Source of the DNA: Treponema sp.
Lineage (GTDB): Bacteria > Spirochaetota > Spirochaetia > Treponematales > Treponemataceae
Direction of reading: 5' to 3'
Length of the DNA stretch: 61,193 bases
NCBI GenBank assembly: GCA_016290335.1
Contig: JAEETM010000011.1
Location: 1 to 61,193 of the forward strand
How positions within the stretch are numbered: position 1 is the first letter of the stretch; each line of letters begins with the position of its first letter. The position numbers were made by a program, and so were the translations under genes. Shown piece by piece: positions 1-8,878 of this stretch. The notes beneath the pieces are model-generated. The model was not told where the DNA came from, searched no databases, and saw nothing but the letters and a program-made list of their open reading frames with translations.

Positions 1-45
1 AATACTCTTAAAATTAACTCTATATCAACCATTACGGAGAAACTT

Positions 46-1014
46 ATGATTGAGAAAAAACCCCTTGTTATGGATTTGTACACAGCTGACCCTTCAGCAC
101 ACGTTTTTGATGACAAAATCTACATTTATCCTTCGCACGATGAAGACGAAGATGTTGAAAACAACGACAATGGCGATCAGTACAATATGAAAGACTATCA
201 CGTTTACGAGATGAAGGACACAGAAACTTATCCTCGTGATTGCGGCTGTGTTTTCACTCTTGATGACGTAAAATGGGCCAGCAAACAGCTCTGGGCTCCT
301 GACTGTGTAAAAAGAGGCGACAAATATTATTTCTACTTCCCTGCCCGCGACAAAAAAGGAATGTTCCGTGTAGGTGTTGCAATTGGTGATAAACCGGAAG
401 GTCCTTTCAAGCCAGAGGATGATTACATTCAGGGCACTTACTCAATCGACCCTTGCTGTTTCCCTGATACAGACGGCAAATATTACCTTACATTCGGCGG
501 ACTTTGGGGCGGTCAGCTTGATCAGTACCGCAATAACGAATGGAGCGCCGATAACAAAGAGCCACGAAAGGAAGCTGCCTGCACTCCAAAAATTGCTCTG
601 ATGAAAGACAATATGACAGAAATTGCAGAAGCTCCTCGTGACCTTGTAATTGTTGATGAAAACGGAAAGCCTCTCCAGGGTGAAGATGAAGACCGCCGCT
701 ACTTTGAAGACCCATGGCTGTTCAAAAAAGGCGATACATACTATTTTACATATTCAACAGGTACAACACACTTCCTTTGCTACTCAACAAGCAAGAATAT
801 TTACGGACCATATACTTACGGCGGAAAGATTCTTACTCCGGTTCTGGGATGGACAACTCACCACTCAATCCTCGAATATCACGGAAAGTGGTATTTATTC
901 TACCATGACTGCGAACGTTCAAACGGAATCAACCAGAAACGAAATGTAAAGTTCCGCGAATTAAAGTTTGACGACAAAGGCGGAATTATTACGATGGACG
1001 GTTCAGAAAAGTAA
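46..1014 (+). CDS. Glycoside hydrolase family 43 (xylosidase/arabinofuranosidase type)
   Basis: This 322-residue protein has the five-bladed beta-propeller pattern of GH43 enzymes, which remove xylose or arabinose from xylan oligosaccharides. The three expected carboxylates are visible: a base Asp near residue 15 (TADPSAH), the pKa-modulating Asp near 135 (SIDPCCF) and the acid Glu near 221 (YFEDPW). A late His (GWTTHHS, about 272) fits the usual propeller-centre position. There is no signal peptide, so it probably acts in the cytoplasm on imported oligosaccharides, as the GH10 enzyme at 54112 also seems to. The start has a GGAG ribosome site 6 nt upstream. It converges on glmS. Substrate (xyloside or arabinoside) cannot be told from sequence alone. 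Confidence 0.88.
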   Translation: MIEKKPLVMDLYTADPSAHVFDDKIYIYPSHDEDEDVENNDNGDQYNMKDYHVYEMKDTETYPRDCGCVFTLDDVKWASKQLWAPDCVKRGDKYYFYFPARDKKGMFRVGVAIGDKPEGPFKPEDDYIQGTYSIDPCCFPDTDGKYYLTFGGLWGGQLDQYRNNEWSADNKEPRKEAACTPKIALMKDNMTEIAEAPRDLVIVDENGKPLQGEDEDRRYFEDPWLFKKGDTYYFTYSTGTTHFLCYSTSKNIYGPYTYGGKILTPVLGWTTHHSILEYHGKWYLFYHDCERSNGINQKRNVKFRELKFDDKGGIITMDGSEK

Positions 1015-1016
1015 TC

Positions 1017-1048
1017 CAAAAAAAATGGTGGTTTCGAAAAACCACCAT
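1017..1048 (-). terminator. Rho-independent terminator of purA-glmS
   Basis: A perfect 10-bp stem (1025-1034 with 1039-1048, loop CGAA) is followed on the minus strand by a run of T (1018-1024). It lies about 110 nt past the glmS stop. On the plus strand there is no T run, so it serves the minus-strand unit. Confidence 0.8.
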
Positions 1049-1061
1049 ACATTAAATGACA

Positions 1062-1155
1062 GCAGTTTTGCTTTATGCAAAACTGCAAGCGAAAAAGCAA
1101 GGGCTAAAAATGTTTTTTATAAATACAATGAAACCGCCCTTGCTAACTTTCGCTA
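1062..1155 (+). repeat. Dispersed two-hairpin repeat, copy A
   Basis: Two adjoining hairpins: a perfect 10-bp one (GCAGTTTTGC at 1062-1071 with 1077-1086), then a longer imperfect one (1088-1104 with 1136-1154). The same arrangement and core words (GCAGTTTT, AAAACTGCAAGC, then arms of the GCnAAGGC type) recur at 32376-32466 (inverted) and 53307-53382. The repeat ends exactly at the glmS stop codon. Confidence 0.75.
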
Positions 1156-3000
1156 TTATTCAACGGTAACCGACTTCGCCAGATTTCTTGGCTGGTCAGG
1201 ATTATTTCCCCACAAAACCGAACAATAATAGGCAAAAAGCTGAGCCGGTATAATTGCAAGAATCGCTGCAAAAATATCATCAGTTTCAGGAATTGTAATT
1301 ACGGTATCTGCACTATCCTTGAAAACACTTGTATCGCCCTGGCTTATTACTAAAGTAGAAGCTCCACGCGATTTTACCTCAACAATATTACTGTTGATTT
1401 TTTCGTACAAAGCCCGCTGAGTTGCAAGCGCTACAACAAGCGTATCGGTATCAATAAGAGCAATTGGTCCATGCTTAAGCTCACCGGCTGCAAAGGCTTC
1501 AGAATGCATGTAGCTTACTTCCTTAAGTTTAAGCGCACTTTCCAGGCTGGAAGCGCTGTCAATCAATCGTCCAATATAGAAAACCTTGCTCTTATTAAAA
1601 TTAAGGGAAGCAAACTTCTGAATAGAGCTCTGATCCTTCAAAACCTGCTCAGTTTTCTCAGGAATTGTCTGAAGCTGTTCCAGCAAACGTTCATATTCCT
1701 TCTGTTCAACAGCACCCTTTACAAAAGCCATCTTCAAAGCAAGAAGATAAAGGCACATAAGCTGAGTTGTATAAGCTTTTGTAGAAGCAACTGCAATTTC
1801 CGGACCAGCCCAGGTGTAAATAACCTTATCGGCTTCGCGGCTAACTGTAGAACCGACACAGTTAGTAATTGCAATAATTCTTGCTCCAGCCTGTTTTGCA
1901 AGTCTCAAGGCAGCAAGTGTATCGGCTGTTTCTCCAGACTGGCTGATTACAATAAATACATCCTTTGAGGTAAGAATCGGGTCACGGTAACGGAACTCAC
2001 TTGCTGTATCAACAACAACCGGAACTCGGGCAAGCTTTTCAAAAATATAACGAGCTGCAACACCCGCATGGTAAGCCGTACCACAGGCAGTAATTACAAC
2101 TCTATCAGCATTCTTAAAATCCTCTTCAAGCTCCATCTCATCAAAATGTATATCAACAGGCTTCTTACCCTTTAGTACAAGACGTGGACGAAGAGTATCT
2201 GTAAGGGCTTTTGGCTGCTCATAGATTTCCTTAAGCATAAAGTGAGCATAGCCATTCTTTTCGGCAGAAGACAAATCCCAGTCAACGTGGAAAGGCTTGC
2301 GGATAACTTTTTCGCCATCCTCTGTATACAAATCAACGTGGTCTGTATACAAAACTGCCATTTCCTTCTGCTCAAGAAAGTAAACTTCGCGTGTATATTC
2401 AAGAACAGCAGGGATATCGCTGGCAATAAAGTTTTCTCCGTTACCAAGACCTACAATAAGAGGACTGTCTTTTCGGGCAGCAATAATTCTGTCAGGATAA
2501 TCGCGGCAAAGAACACCAAGTGCATAACTTCCTTCCAGCTTTGATAAAGTTGTGCGGACTGCCTGAAAAATATCACCCGTTTTTTCGTAATAATAGTTTA
2601 CAAGATGAGCAATAACCTCTGTGTCTGTCTGACTGCGGAAAACAACTCCATCAGCCTGAAGCCTTTCCTTTAATTTTGCATAATTTTCGATGATTCCGTT
2701 GTGAACAACCGCAATAGAACCGCTTACATTCGTATGAGGATGTGCGTTAATATCGCTTGGTTCGCCATGAGTTGCCCAACGCGTATGTCCAATTCCCAAA
2801 GAGCCCTTAATAAACTCTTTTGCAACCTGCTCTTCCAGAAACTTGAGCGCACCCTTTGCTTTCTGAACAACAATGCTATCGTCTTCCGAAAGAACCGCAA
2901 TTCCCGCACTGTCGTAACCACGGTATTCAAGCTTTTTCAAGGTATTTATAAGAATTGGTGTAGCTTCCTTATCGCCCACATAACCTACAATTCCGCACAT
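1156..3000 (-). CDS. glmS: Glutamine-fructose-6-phosphate aminotransferase (isomerizing)
   Basis: The 614-residue protein makes glucosamine-6-phosphate from fructose-6-phosphate and glutamine, the first step to peptidoglycan amino sugars. It begins MCGIVGYVGD, so Cys2 is the N-terminal glutaminase nucleophile after Met removal. Residues 1 to about 240 are the class II glutaminase domain. Two SIS sugar-isomerase domains follow (SQSGETADT near 360; STKAYTTQ near 410; a second from about 465). It ends with SVTVE, as the family does. A GGGAG site 6 nt upstream supports the start. It lies 43 nt after purA and probably shares its transcript and leader control. The upstream gap is too short for a glmS ribozyme. 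Confidence 0.97.
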   Translation of the reverse strand: MCGIVGYVGDKEATPILINTLKKLEYRGYDSAGIAVLSEDDSIVVQKAKGALKFLEEQVAKEFIKGSLGIGHTRWATHGEPSDINAHPHTNVSGSIAVVHNGIIENYAKLKERLQADGVVFRSQTDTEVIAHLVNYYYEKTGDIFQAVRTTLSKLEGSYALGVLCRDYPDRIIAARKDSPLIVGLGNGENFIASDIPAVLEYTREVYFLEQKEMAVLYTDHVDLYTEDGEKVIRKPFHVDWDLSSAEKNGYAHFMLKEIYEQPKALTDTLRPRLVLKGKKPVDIHFDEMELEEDFKNADRVVITACGTAYHAGVAARYIFEKLARVPVVVDTASEFRYRDPILTSKDVFIVISQSGETADTLAALRLAKQAGARIIAITNCVGSTVSREADKVIYTWAGPEIAVASTKAYTTQLMCLYLLALKMAFVKGAVEQKEYERLLEQLQTIPEKTEQVLKDQSSIQKFASLNFNKSKVFYIGRLIDSASSLESALKLKEVSYMHSEAFAAGELKHGPIALIDTDTLVVALATQRALYEKINSNIVEVKSRGASTLVISQGDTSVFKDSADTVITIPETDDIFAAILAIIPAQLFAYYCSVLWGNNPDQPRNLAKSVTVE

Positions 3001-3016
3001 TTTATTCTCCCTAACC

Positions 3017-3050
3017 TGTCATATTCGGGCTTGCCCCGGATATCTATCTG
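3017..3050. repeat. Short palindromic repeat of the GTCAT...ATCT type
   Basis: TGTC is followed by a 9-bp stem (3021-3029 with 3035-3043, one G-T pair) around the loop CTTGC, then TATCTG. Elements with the same layout lie at 37351-37403, 42398-42427 and 59087-59118. This copy fills the purA-glmS gap and contains the purA stop codon (3044-3046). Confidence 0.7.
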
Positions 3051-4318
3051 ATAATGATTGCCTCGCGTTCTGCACCAACAGAAACATATTTAATATGACA
3101 ACCAATATTCTTTTCTATATATTCAACATATTTTCTTGCTGCTTCCGGCAATTTGTCCCATTCGCGAACAGCAGAAATATCACACTTCCAGCCAGGAAGA
3201 TATTCAATAACAGGCTTGCAATCCTTCAAAGCAACCGGGAATGGGAAGCGGTCAATTTTCTTACCATTAAGCTCGTAATGAGTTGTTACAGGGATTTTTT
3301 CCATATAGCTCAAAACATCAAGCTTTGTAAGTGCAATTGCTGTAGCAGCCTGAACTTCAACACCATAACGTGTTGCAACCAAATCCAGAGAACCAACACG
3401 GCGTGGACGACCAGTTTTGGCACCGTATTCATTTCCTGCCTTGCGGAGTTCTTCGGCTTCATCACCAAACATTTCGCAAACGAATGGACCTTCACCAACG
3501 CAGGTTGCATAAGCCTTTACAACGCCAATTACATCAGTAATTTTTGCAGAAGGAAGACCTGAACCGATTGGAGCAAAAGCTGCAGAAGTATTTGATGATG
3601 TCGTGTATGGATAGATTCCGTAGTCAAGGTCGCGGAGAGAACCAAGCTGTGCTTCAAAAAGAATACTCTTTCCGGCAGCCTGTGCATCCTTTAAGAAAAG
3701 TCCTGTATCACAGATAAACGGCTTGATTTTTTCGCAGGCATCGTTAAGCCAGGCATCAAGCTTTGCTTCTGTATAAGGCTCTGCACCGTAAACCTTTGTA
3801 AGTGTAAGATTTTTCCATTCCATTATGTCAAGAAGATGCTGTTTAAGCTCTGCAGGATAAAATAATTCACCGGCAAGTACTGTTTTCTTCTGATATTTAT
3901 CTGAATAGAAAGGAGCGATTCCCTGTTTTGTAGAACCGTATTTTTTATCGGCAAGTCGCTGCTCTTCCAAGGCATCCAAATCGCGGTGCCAAGGAAGAAG
4001 AAGTGATGCTCTGTCACTGATTTTTAAGTTTTCTGGAGTAATGCTTATTCCCTTTGCTCTTACATCTTCAATTTCTTTAAAAAGATTTTCCGGGTCGAGT
4101 GCGACACCGTTTCCAAGAATATTTACAACGCCATCTCTGAAGATTCCTGATGGAAGAAGATGAAGGGCAAACTTTCCCTTTTCGTTGATTACAGTATGAC
4201 CGGCATTTCCGCCACCCTGAAATCGTACAACTACATCATAATCTTGTGTAAGAAGGTCGACCATGCGGCCTTTTCCTTCATCTCCCCAGTTAATTCCAAC
4301 AATAGCACTGTTTTTCAT
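3044..4318 (-). CDS. purA: Adenylosuccinate synthase
   Basis: A 424-residue enzyme that joins IMP and aspartate using GTP, the first committed step to AMP. The N-terminus MKNSAIVGINWGDEGKG carries the GDEGKG P-loop and catalytic Asp, and a second motif (GGNAGHTV) follows. The chosen ATG at 4318 matches the family start; the frame is open 20 codons further upstream, but that part lies in the leader terminator. The last codons run into the palindrome at 3017-3050, which supplies the stop. First gene of a purA-glmS unit with an ANTAR-type leader, which fits control by nitrogen supply. Confidence 0.97.
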   Translation of the reverse strand: MKNSAIVGINWGDEGKGRMVDLLTQDYDVVVRFQGGGNAGHTVINEKGKFALHLLPSGIFRDGVVNILGNGVALDPENLFKEIEDVRAKGISITPENLKISDRASLLLPWHRDLDALEEQRLADKKYGSTKQGIAPFYSDKYQKKTVLAGELFYPAELKQHLLDIMEWKNLTLTKVYGAEPYTEAKLDAWLNDACEKIKPFICDTGLFLKDAQAAGKSILFEAQLGSLRDLDYGIYPYTTSSNTSAAFAPIGSGLPSAKITDVIGVVKAYATCVGEGPFVCEMFGDEAEELRKAGNEYGAKTGRPRRVGSLDLVATRYGVEVQAATAIALTKLDVLSYMEKIPVTTHYELNGKKIDRFPFPVALKDCKPVIEYLPGWKCDISAVREWDKLPEAARKYVEYIEKNIGCHIKYVSVGAEREAIIIR

Positions 4319-4339
4319 AAAATTACTCCAAGTTATTTC

Positions 4340-4396
4340 AAAAAATAAAAGGCAAAGTTGTCCCGTGTTTTCCACCACAAAGACTTCTTTGCCTTT
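4340..4396 (-). terminator. Leader terminator (attenuator) of purA-glmS
   Basis: On the minus strand AAAGGCAAAG (from 4396) pairs with CTTTGCCTTT, with further pairing inside, and is followed by a T-rich run (4340-4346). It sits 22 nt before the purA start, so it would end transcription before the gene unless prevented. Confidence 0.75.
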
Positions 4397-4433
4397 GCTT
4401 TTTGAATTTACTTACTTTCACTAAGTGTGTCAA
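4379..4433 (-). promoter_or_regulatory. Promoter and ANTAR-type hairpin of purA
   Basis: The -35 box TTGACA (4428-4433) and the -10-like box TAAATT (4405-4410) are 17 nt apart. Eight nt further on is the hairpin AAAGGC-AAAGAA-GTCTTT (4379-4396), whose six-base loop has A1 and G4 as known ANTAR RNA targets do. It uses the same bases as the 5' arm of the terminator at 4340-4396, so the two folds exclude each other. Confidence 0.7.
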
Positions 4434-4447
4434 GTTGAGTAATTTTT

Positions 4448-6148
4448 TTAATCCTGCAAAGCCTCATAGCCTTCTTCGCCGGTACGAACCTTTACAACAT
4501 TCTGAACATCGTATACGAAAATCTTACCATCGCCGATGTTACCAGTGTAAAGAACTTCCTTAGCGGCTGTGATAACCAGGTCTACAGGAACTTCACTCAC
4601 TACGATGTCGACCTTAATCTTAGGCAGGAGGGTCATATCCATCTCAACACCACGATACTTCTGTGTATTACCGTGCTGCTGGCCGCAACCAAGAACGTTT
4701 GTAACTGTCATACCAGTAACACTTATGTCGTTCATAGCAGCCTTGAGCTCGTCGAACTTGCTCTGGCGTGTAATGATTGTAACCATATGGAACTTTGCAT
4801 CCGGACGTTCTGTAGCTTTTGTAACTGGAACAGCCTTTTCTACAGGAACACTGCCTGCTGCAGTTGAACTTACAGCACTTGCACCACCTACTCCAGCTGC
4901 GCCTTCTGTCATTACCTGAGGAGCCATGATAAAGCCTGCGTAGCTTGAATCAATACCGTGCTCAAGCTTATCAAGACCGATAATTTCTTCTTCCTTGCTT
5001 GCACGCAAACCATGTAATTTCTTAATAAGGCTGAAGGTAATAATCATACAAACTGTTGTCCAGGCTACGATTGTAAACTCACCAAGACACTGTACACCAA
5101 GATGCTTTACACCGCCACCATAGAACAAACCATTTTCTACGTTGAACAAACCATCACTCAAAGTACCCCAGATACCGTTTGCAAGGTGAACTGCTACAGC
5201 ACCAACCGGGTCATCAATGTGGAGCTTAAGGTCAAGGAACTCTACAACTAATACTACTATAATACCAGCTACAATACCAATGATAGTTGCACCAAGTGCG
5301 TCTACTGTAGCACAAGTTGGTGTAATTGCAACAAGACCTGCCAGGGAAGCGTTGAGTGTCATGGAAACATCAGGCTTACCGTTTTTAATCCAGGTAAAGA
5401 TCATTGTTGTAACACATGCAACTGCAGGAGCAATTGTTGTTGTTGTGAATACAGCAGCAAGACCGCCAACACCAAGTAACTGTGTACAGGCAGCACCGTT
5501 GAATCCGTACCATCCAAACCAGAGGATGAAGGTTCCCAAAGCACCCAGAGTCAGAGAGTGACCAGGAATAGCGTGAACCTTTGTTACCTTTCCGTTCTTG
5601 TCATAATCATATTTTCCAATACGTGGACCAAGGAACATAGCACCAATCAAAGCAGCTGTACCACCAACTGAGTGGATTGCAGCACCACCGGCAAAGTCTA
5701 CAAAACCAAGACCTACGAGCCAGCCCTGTGGGTTCCATACCCAACCAGCTTCAATCGGATAAACAACTGCAGAAATTACAGCTGAATAAATACAGTATGC
5801 ACTGAACTTTGTTCGCTCTGCCATAGAACCTGAAACGATTGTAGCAGCAGTAGCACAGAAAACCAGGTTGAACACAAAGCTGGACCAGTCAAGCTCTGCA
5901 AAGTTCGTAAACAACTGCATGTTAGGTTTGCCTATCAAACCAAAGAAATAGTTTTCACTCATCATCAGCCCGAATCCGAGCAGCATGAACATTGGCGTTC
6001 CAATACAGAAATCCATCAGGTTTTTCATGATGATGTTTCCAGCATTTTTTGCCCTTGTAAAACCCGTTTCTACCATTGCAAATCCACACTGCATAAAGAA
6101 TACCAGTGCCGCACCAATAAGGAACCAAACACTCCAAACTTCGCTCAT
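4448..6148 (-). CDS. amt-glnK: Ammonium channel fused to a PII (GlnK) signalling domain
   Basis: A 566-residue inner-membrane protein. Residues 1 to about 400 are an Amt/MEP channel with about 11 membrane segments, opening with the channel pore helix (SEVWSVWFLIGAAL) and containing the two pore histidines (IHSVGGTAAL and AVHLANGIWG). After a low-complexity Ala/Val/Pro linker, residues from about 455 form a complete PII domain (KFHMVTIITRQSKF... to DVQNVVKVRTGEEG). In most organisms AmtB and GlnK are separate, and GlnK plugs the pore. The T-loop keeps the first Tyr (KYRG), but the usual uridylylation Tyr in GAEY is Met here (GVEM), so uridylylation at that site seems impossible. The ATG at 6148 has AGGAGG 6 nt upstream; a GTG 8 codons earlier lies in a terminator stem and is rejected. 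Confidence 0.95.
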   Translation of the reverse strand: MSEVWSVWFLIGAALVFFMQCGFAMVETGFTRAKNAGNIIMKNLMDFCIGTPMFMLLGFGLMMSENYFFGLIGKPNMQLFTNFAELDWSSFVFNLVFCATAATIVSGSMAERTKFSAYCIYSAVISAVVYPIEAGWVWNPQGWLVGLGFVDFAGGAAIHSVGGTAALIGAMFLGPRIGKYDYDKNGKVTKVHAIPGHSLTLGALGTFILWFGWYGFNGAACTQLLGVGGLAAVFTTTTIAPAVACVTTMIFTWIKNGKPDVSMTLNASLAGLVAITPTCATVDALGATIIGIVAGIIVVLVVEFLDLKLHIDDPVGAVAVHLANGIWGTLSDGLFNVENGLFYGGGVKHLGVQCLGEFTIVAWTTVCMIITFSLIKKLHGLRASKEEEIIGLDKLEHGIDSSYAGFIMAPQVMTEGAAGVGGASAVSSTAAGSVPVEKAVPVTKATERPDAKFHMVTIITRQSKFDELKAAMNDISVTGMTVTNVLGCGQQHGNTQKYRGVEMDMTLLPKIKVDIVVSEVPVDLVITAAKEVLYTGNIGDGKIFVYDVQNVVKVRTGEEGYEALQD

Positions 6149-6161
6149 ATAAAACCTCCTG

Positions 6162-6180
6162 AAAAAGGCCACTGTGGCCT
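6162..6180 (-). terminator. Short palindrome with T run before amt-glnK
   Basis: AGGCCAC/GTGGCCT forms a 7+7 palindrome around a single base, followed on the minus strand by TTTTT and then the AGGAGG ribosome site. It could be a second, weak terminator, or it could tune access to the ribosome site. Confidence 0.5.
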
Positions 6181-6183
6181 TCC

Positions 6184-6240
6184 AAAAAAAATGGCGACAA
6201 TATCAAAACTACCTGCGCACTGTAGTTCGACATCATCGCC
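6184..6240 (-). terminator. Leader terminator of amt-glnK
   Basis: GGCGA at the start pairs with TCGCC, with extra pairing inside including AACTAC/GTAGTT, and eight T follow on the minus strand. The position, between the AT-rich upstream region and the gene, resembles the other attenuated leaders, but I could not find a six-base ANTAR-type loop here. Confidence 0.65.
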
Positions 6241-6354
6241 CTATATATTTTTTTTCAAAAAAAATTAAAAAAAATCAATATTATTTTTTTTGAGTGTCAT
6301 TCTATGGCACTCTGCCCTATTATAATTCACCTCATAAAGAATAACGAGGTGAAT

Positions 6355-6498
6355 ATGATAGTTATTAAAATGCTTTACAATTACGTAACAAGAATCTTTT
6401 ACAAACAGCACGAAGTAGAAATATGGGAAACACTCTGCCTCATTGCAGGTTACGCTGTTTTTGTAATGGCAAGAATGATTCTTTCAAAGATTCTTTAA
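6355..6498 (+). CDS. Small single-span membrane protein, unknown function
   Basis: A 47-residue reading frame starting MIVIKMLYNYVTRIFY, with a hydrophobic segment near residues 27-43 (CLIAGYAVFVMARMIL) and a basic N-terminal half, as expected for one membrane span with the N-terminus inside. The start has a good GAGG ribosome site 5 nt away, and TATAAT (6321-6326) lies about 29 nt upstream as a possible -10 box; no clear -35 is seen. It faces away from amt-glnK and lies just beyond the 3' end of glnN. I do not recognise the family. The position suggests, but does not show, a link to ammonium transport or glutamine synthetase. Confidence 0.5.
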   Translation: MIVIKMLYNYVTRIFYKQHEVEIWETLCLIAGYAVFVMARMILSKIL

Positions 6499-6521
6499 TT
6501 ACATTATTTGCCTTACAGTTT

Positions 6522-8627
6522 TTATCTTACGCTATACAGCAAATCTCCGTAGCTTGGGAATGGCCACATATCTTTTGGTGTGATAACCTCAAGTTCATCG
6601 GCACATGCACGAAGCTCACCCATTGCAGCAAAAACCTTCTCGCGGTAGAACATTGAAATCTTGCTTGAATCTGCTCCACTTGCACTAAGTTCTTTTGCAT
6701 CAAGCACAGCCTTCTCCAGAGCACAAGTCTTTTTGTAAATAGAGCTTGTAAGTGAAGAAACCTTGCTGAGCATTTCGCTTTCATAAGTAGCTTCAGGCTC
6801 ACCAACAGATTTTTTCAAACCGATAGTTCCAGCTAACGTTGTAGCGTATTTACTTGCAACCGGCAGAATATCTTTCTTTGCCATTTCAAGCATTGTTTCT
6901 GCTTCAATGTTGATGATCTTTGCATAATTCTCGTTGTGAATCTCAAAGCGGCTTTCAAGTTCAACCTTGCTGTAAACACCAAACTTTTCAAAGACCTTAA
7001 CGTTCTTTTCATCAAGGATATGTGGTAAAGCTTCCGGTGTAGATTTAAGGTTGTAAAGTCCACGCTTTTCAGCTTCCTTAACCCAGGAATCATCATAACC
7101 ATTTCCATTGAAAATGATTCTCTTATGCTCTTTAATTGTCTTCAAAATCAAGTCGTGAAGAGTTGCCTTAAAGTCTTTTGCTTTTTCAAGAGTATCAGCA
7201 AACTGACTGAGCTCTTCTGCAACAACTGTGTTTAAGAAAACGTTTGCACACGCAATTGATTCATTTGAACCCAGCATACGGAACTCAAACTTATTACCGG
7301 TAAAGGCAAATGGTGAAGTTCTGTTTCGGTCTGTTGTATCTTTGCTGAACTCAGGAAGAACAGTAACACCAATCTGCATTTTTTCTTTTTCGTGCTTGCC
7401 GTAAGGAAGGCCCTTTTCAATGCTGTCAAGAATGCCGCTCAATTCATCTCCAAGGAAGATTGAAATGATTGCTGGAGGCGCCTCGTTAGCTCCAAGACGA
7501 TGATCGTTTCCGGCAGAAGCTACAGAAATACGCAGCAAATCCTGATACTCATCAACACCTTTAATTACAGCACACAGGAACAAAAGGAACTGTGCATTGC
7601 TTTCTGGAGTTGCACCAGGATCAAGCAGGTTTTTACCAGTGTTAGTACTGATTGACCAGTTGTTATGTTTACCGCTTCCGTTTACACCTGCAAAAGGTTT
7701 TTCGTGGAGCAGACAAACCATTCCATGTTTAGAAGCAATCTTGCGGAGCATTTCCATTGTAAGCTGGTTGTGGTCGCAGGCAATGTTTGTTGTACTGAAG
7801 ATAGGAGCTAACTCATGCTGAGCAGGAGCAACTTCGTTATGTTCTGTTTTTGCCAGGATTCCAAGCTTCCAGAGCTCGCGGTTCAAATCTTTCATGAACT
7901 CCTGAACACGTGGTTTAATCATACCAAAGTAATGATCTTCAAGCTCCTGACCTTTTGGTGCTTTTGCGCCGAAAAGTGTACGGCCTGTATAAATCAAGTC
8001 TTCACGTTTATCATAAACTGATTTGTCAACAAGGAAGTATTCCTGTTCAGGACCAACAGTCGTTTTTACGCTTGTAACGGCTTCGTTTCCTTCAAACAAT
8101 TTAAGTACACGAACAGCCTGTTTGCTGATTGCCTGCATTGAGCGGAGCAGCGGTGTTTTTTTATCAAGAGCTTCACCTGTATAAGAACAGAAAGCTGTAG
8201 GAATACAAAGTGTTCCATCTTTAATAAATGCATAGCTTGTTGGATCCCAGGCTGTATAACCGCGGGCTTCGAATGTTGCACGGATTCCACCACTTGGGAA
8301 GCTAGAAGCATCAGGTTCACCCTGCACAAGCTCTTTTCCACTGAACTCCATGATTACACGTCCACCGTCTACAGGCTCAATAAAGCTGTCGTGTTTTTCA
8401 GCTGTAATACCTGTAAGAGGCTGGAACCAGTGTGTATAATGAGTTGCACCCTTTTCAACTGCCCAGTCTTTCATTGCATTTGCAACAACTGTAGCAACAG
8501 AAGAATCAAGTTTTTCTCCACCCTGAATTGTCTTCATCAACTGCTTATAAGTTTCCTTTGGCAGTCTTGCTTTCATAACTGTTTCATTAAAAACATTTTC
8601 ACCAAAAATGTCGCTTACCTGTTCCAT
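6522..8627 (-). CDS. glnN: Glutamine synthetase type III
   Basis: A 701-residue type III glutamine synthetase, which makes glutamine from glutamate, ammonia and ATP. Its length and motifs are those of the GlnN family rather than the ~440-residue type I: an N-terminal extension (about 1-120), the core with [24 protein letters not shown] and [10 protein letters not shown], and a long C-terminal helical part. The ATG at 8627 has AAGGAG 7 nt upstream; the frame is open further upstream, but that part is leader sequence. The leader has a near-consensus promoter and two tandem ANTAR-type hairpin/terminator modules. The window has a second, type I enzyme at 18699, so the cell can switch between or combine the two. 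Confidence 0.96.
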   Translation of the reverse strand: MEQVSDIFGENVFNETVMKARLPKETYKQLMKTIQGGEKLDSSVATVVANAMKDWAVEKGATHYTHWFQPLTGITAEKHDSFIEPVDGGRVIMEFSGKELVQGEPDASSFPSGGIRATFEARGYTAWDPTSYAFIKDGTLCIPTAFCSYTGEALDKKTPLLRSMQAISKQAVRVLKLFEGNEAVTSVKTTVGPEQEYFLVDKSVYDKREDLIYTGRTLFGAKAPKGQELEDHYFGMIKPRVQEFMKDLNRELWKLGILAKTEHNEVAPAQHELAPIFSTTNIACDHNQLTMEMLRKIASKHGMVCLLHEKPFAGVNGSGKHNNWSISTNTGKNLLDPGATPESNAQFLLFLCAVIKGVDEYQDLLRISVASAGNDHRLGANEAPPAIISIFLGDELSGILDSIEKGLPYGKHEKEKMQIGVTVLPEFSKDTTDRNRTSPFAFTGNKFEFRMLGSNESIACANVFLNTVVAEELSQFADTLEKAKDFKATLHDLILKTIKEHKRIIFNGNGYDDSWVKEAEKRGLYNLKSTPEALPHILDEKNVKVFEKFGVYSKVELESRFEIHNENYAKIINIEAETMLEMAKKDILPVASKYATTLAGTIGLKKSVGEPEATYESEMLSKVSSLTSSIYKKTCALEKAVLDAKELSASGADSSKISMFYREKVFAAMGELRACADELEVITPKDMWPFPSYGDLLYSVR

Positions 8628-8661
8628 TATATAACTCCTTTTATAAAAAAGTGTTTCGTGC

Positions 8662-8727
8662 AAAAAAATAGGCGCTGCCTTTCCTGAACCGTTGTACACC
8701 AGTTCATAAAAAGCAGCGCCGTTGCCG
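8662..8727 (-). promoter_or_regulatory. Second ANTAR-type hairpin/terminator module of glnN
   Basis: Hairpin CGGC-AACGGC-GCTG (8714-8727; loop with A1 and G4) overlaps the 5' arm of a terminator: GGCGCTGC (8713-8720 on this strand) pairs with GCAGCGCC (8671-8678), followed by a T run (8662-8668). Just upstream, 8733-8755 can form a separate 6-bp hairpin with a 5-nt loop. The module sits 35 nt before the glnN start. Confidence 0.72.
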
Positions 8728-8766
8728 ATTAGATGTTTTGCCAGGAGACTCCCGACAATTTAAAAC

Positions 8767-8849
8767 AAAAAAGGTCGCAGAAATACCATTTCTGCGACCT
8801 CATTGTCGTTTGATGTTTTTGTTATACTGTTTCCAAAAAAAAATGTCAA
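8767..8849 (-). promoter_or_regulatory. glnN promoter and first ANTAR-type hairpin/terminator module
   Basis: TTGACA (8844-8849) and TATAAC (8821-8826) are 17 nt apart, an almost perfect sigma70 promoter. Twelve nt further on is the hairpin CGAC-AATGAG-GTCG (8795-8808; loop A1, G4). Its 3' side begins a perfect 13-bp terminator stem (8788-8800 with 8772-8784) followed by six T. Read-through of this terminator is needed before polymerase reaches the second module. Confidence 0.8.
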
Positions 8850-8878
8850 TAGCACAACAAAATATTTTATAAAAAAAA

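Noticed and set aside
3001..3043. Possible glmS ribozyme before glmS
   Set aside because: The gap to purA is only 43 nt and is filled by a short palindrome; a ribozyme needs well over 100 nt.
4405..4433. A first (P1) ANTAR hairpin in the purA leader from ACTTA/TAAGT
   Set aside because: The loop would have seven bases and the stem lies within the promoter, so it is probably not transcribed.
6305..6320. TGGCAC near the small membrane gene as a sigma54 -24 box
   Set aside because: No GC pair at the -12 position; the bases there read TA, so the motif fails.
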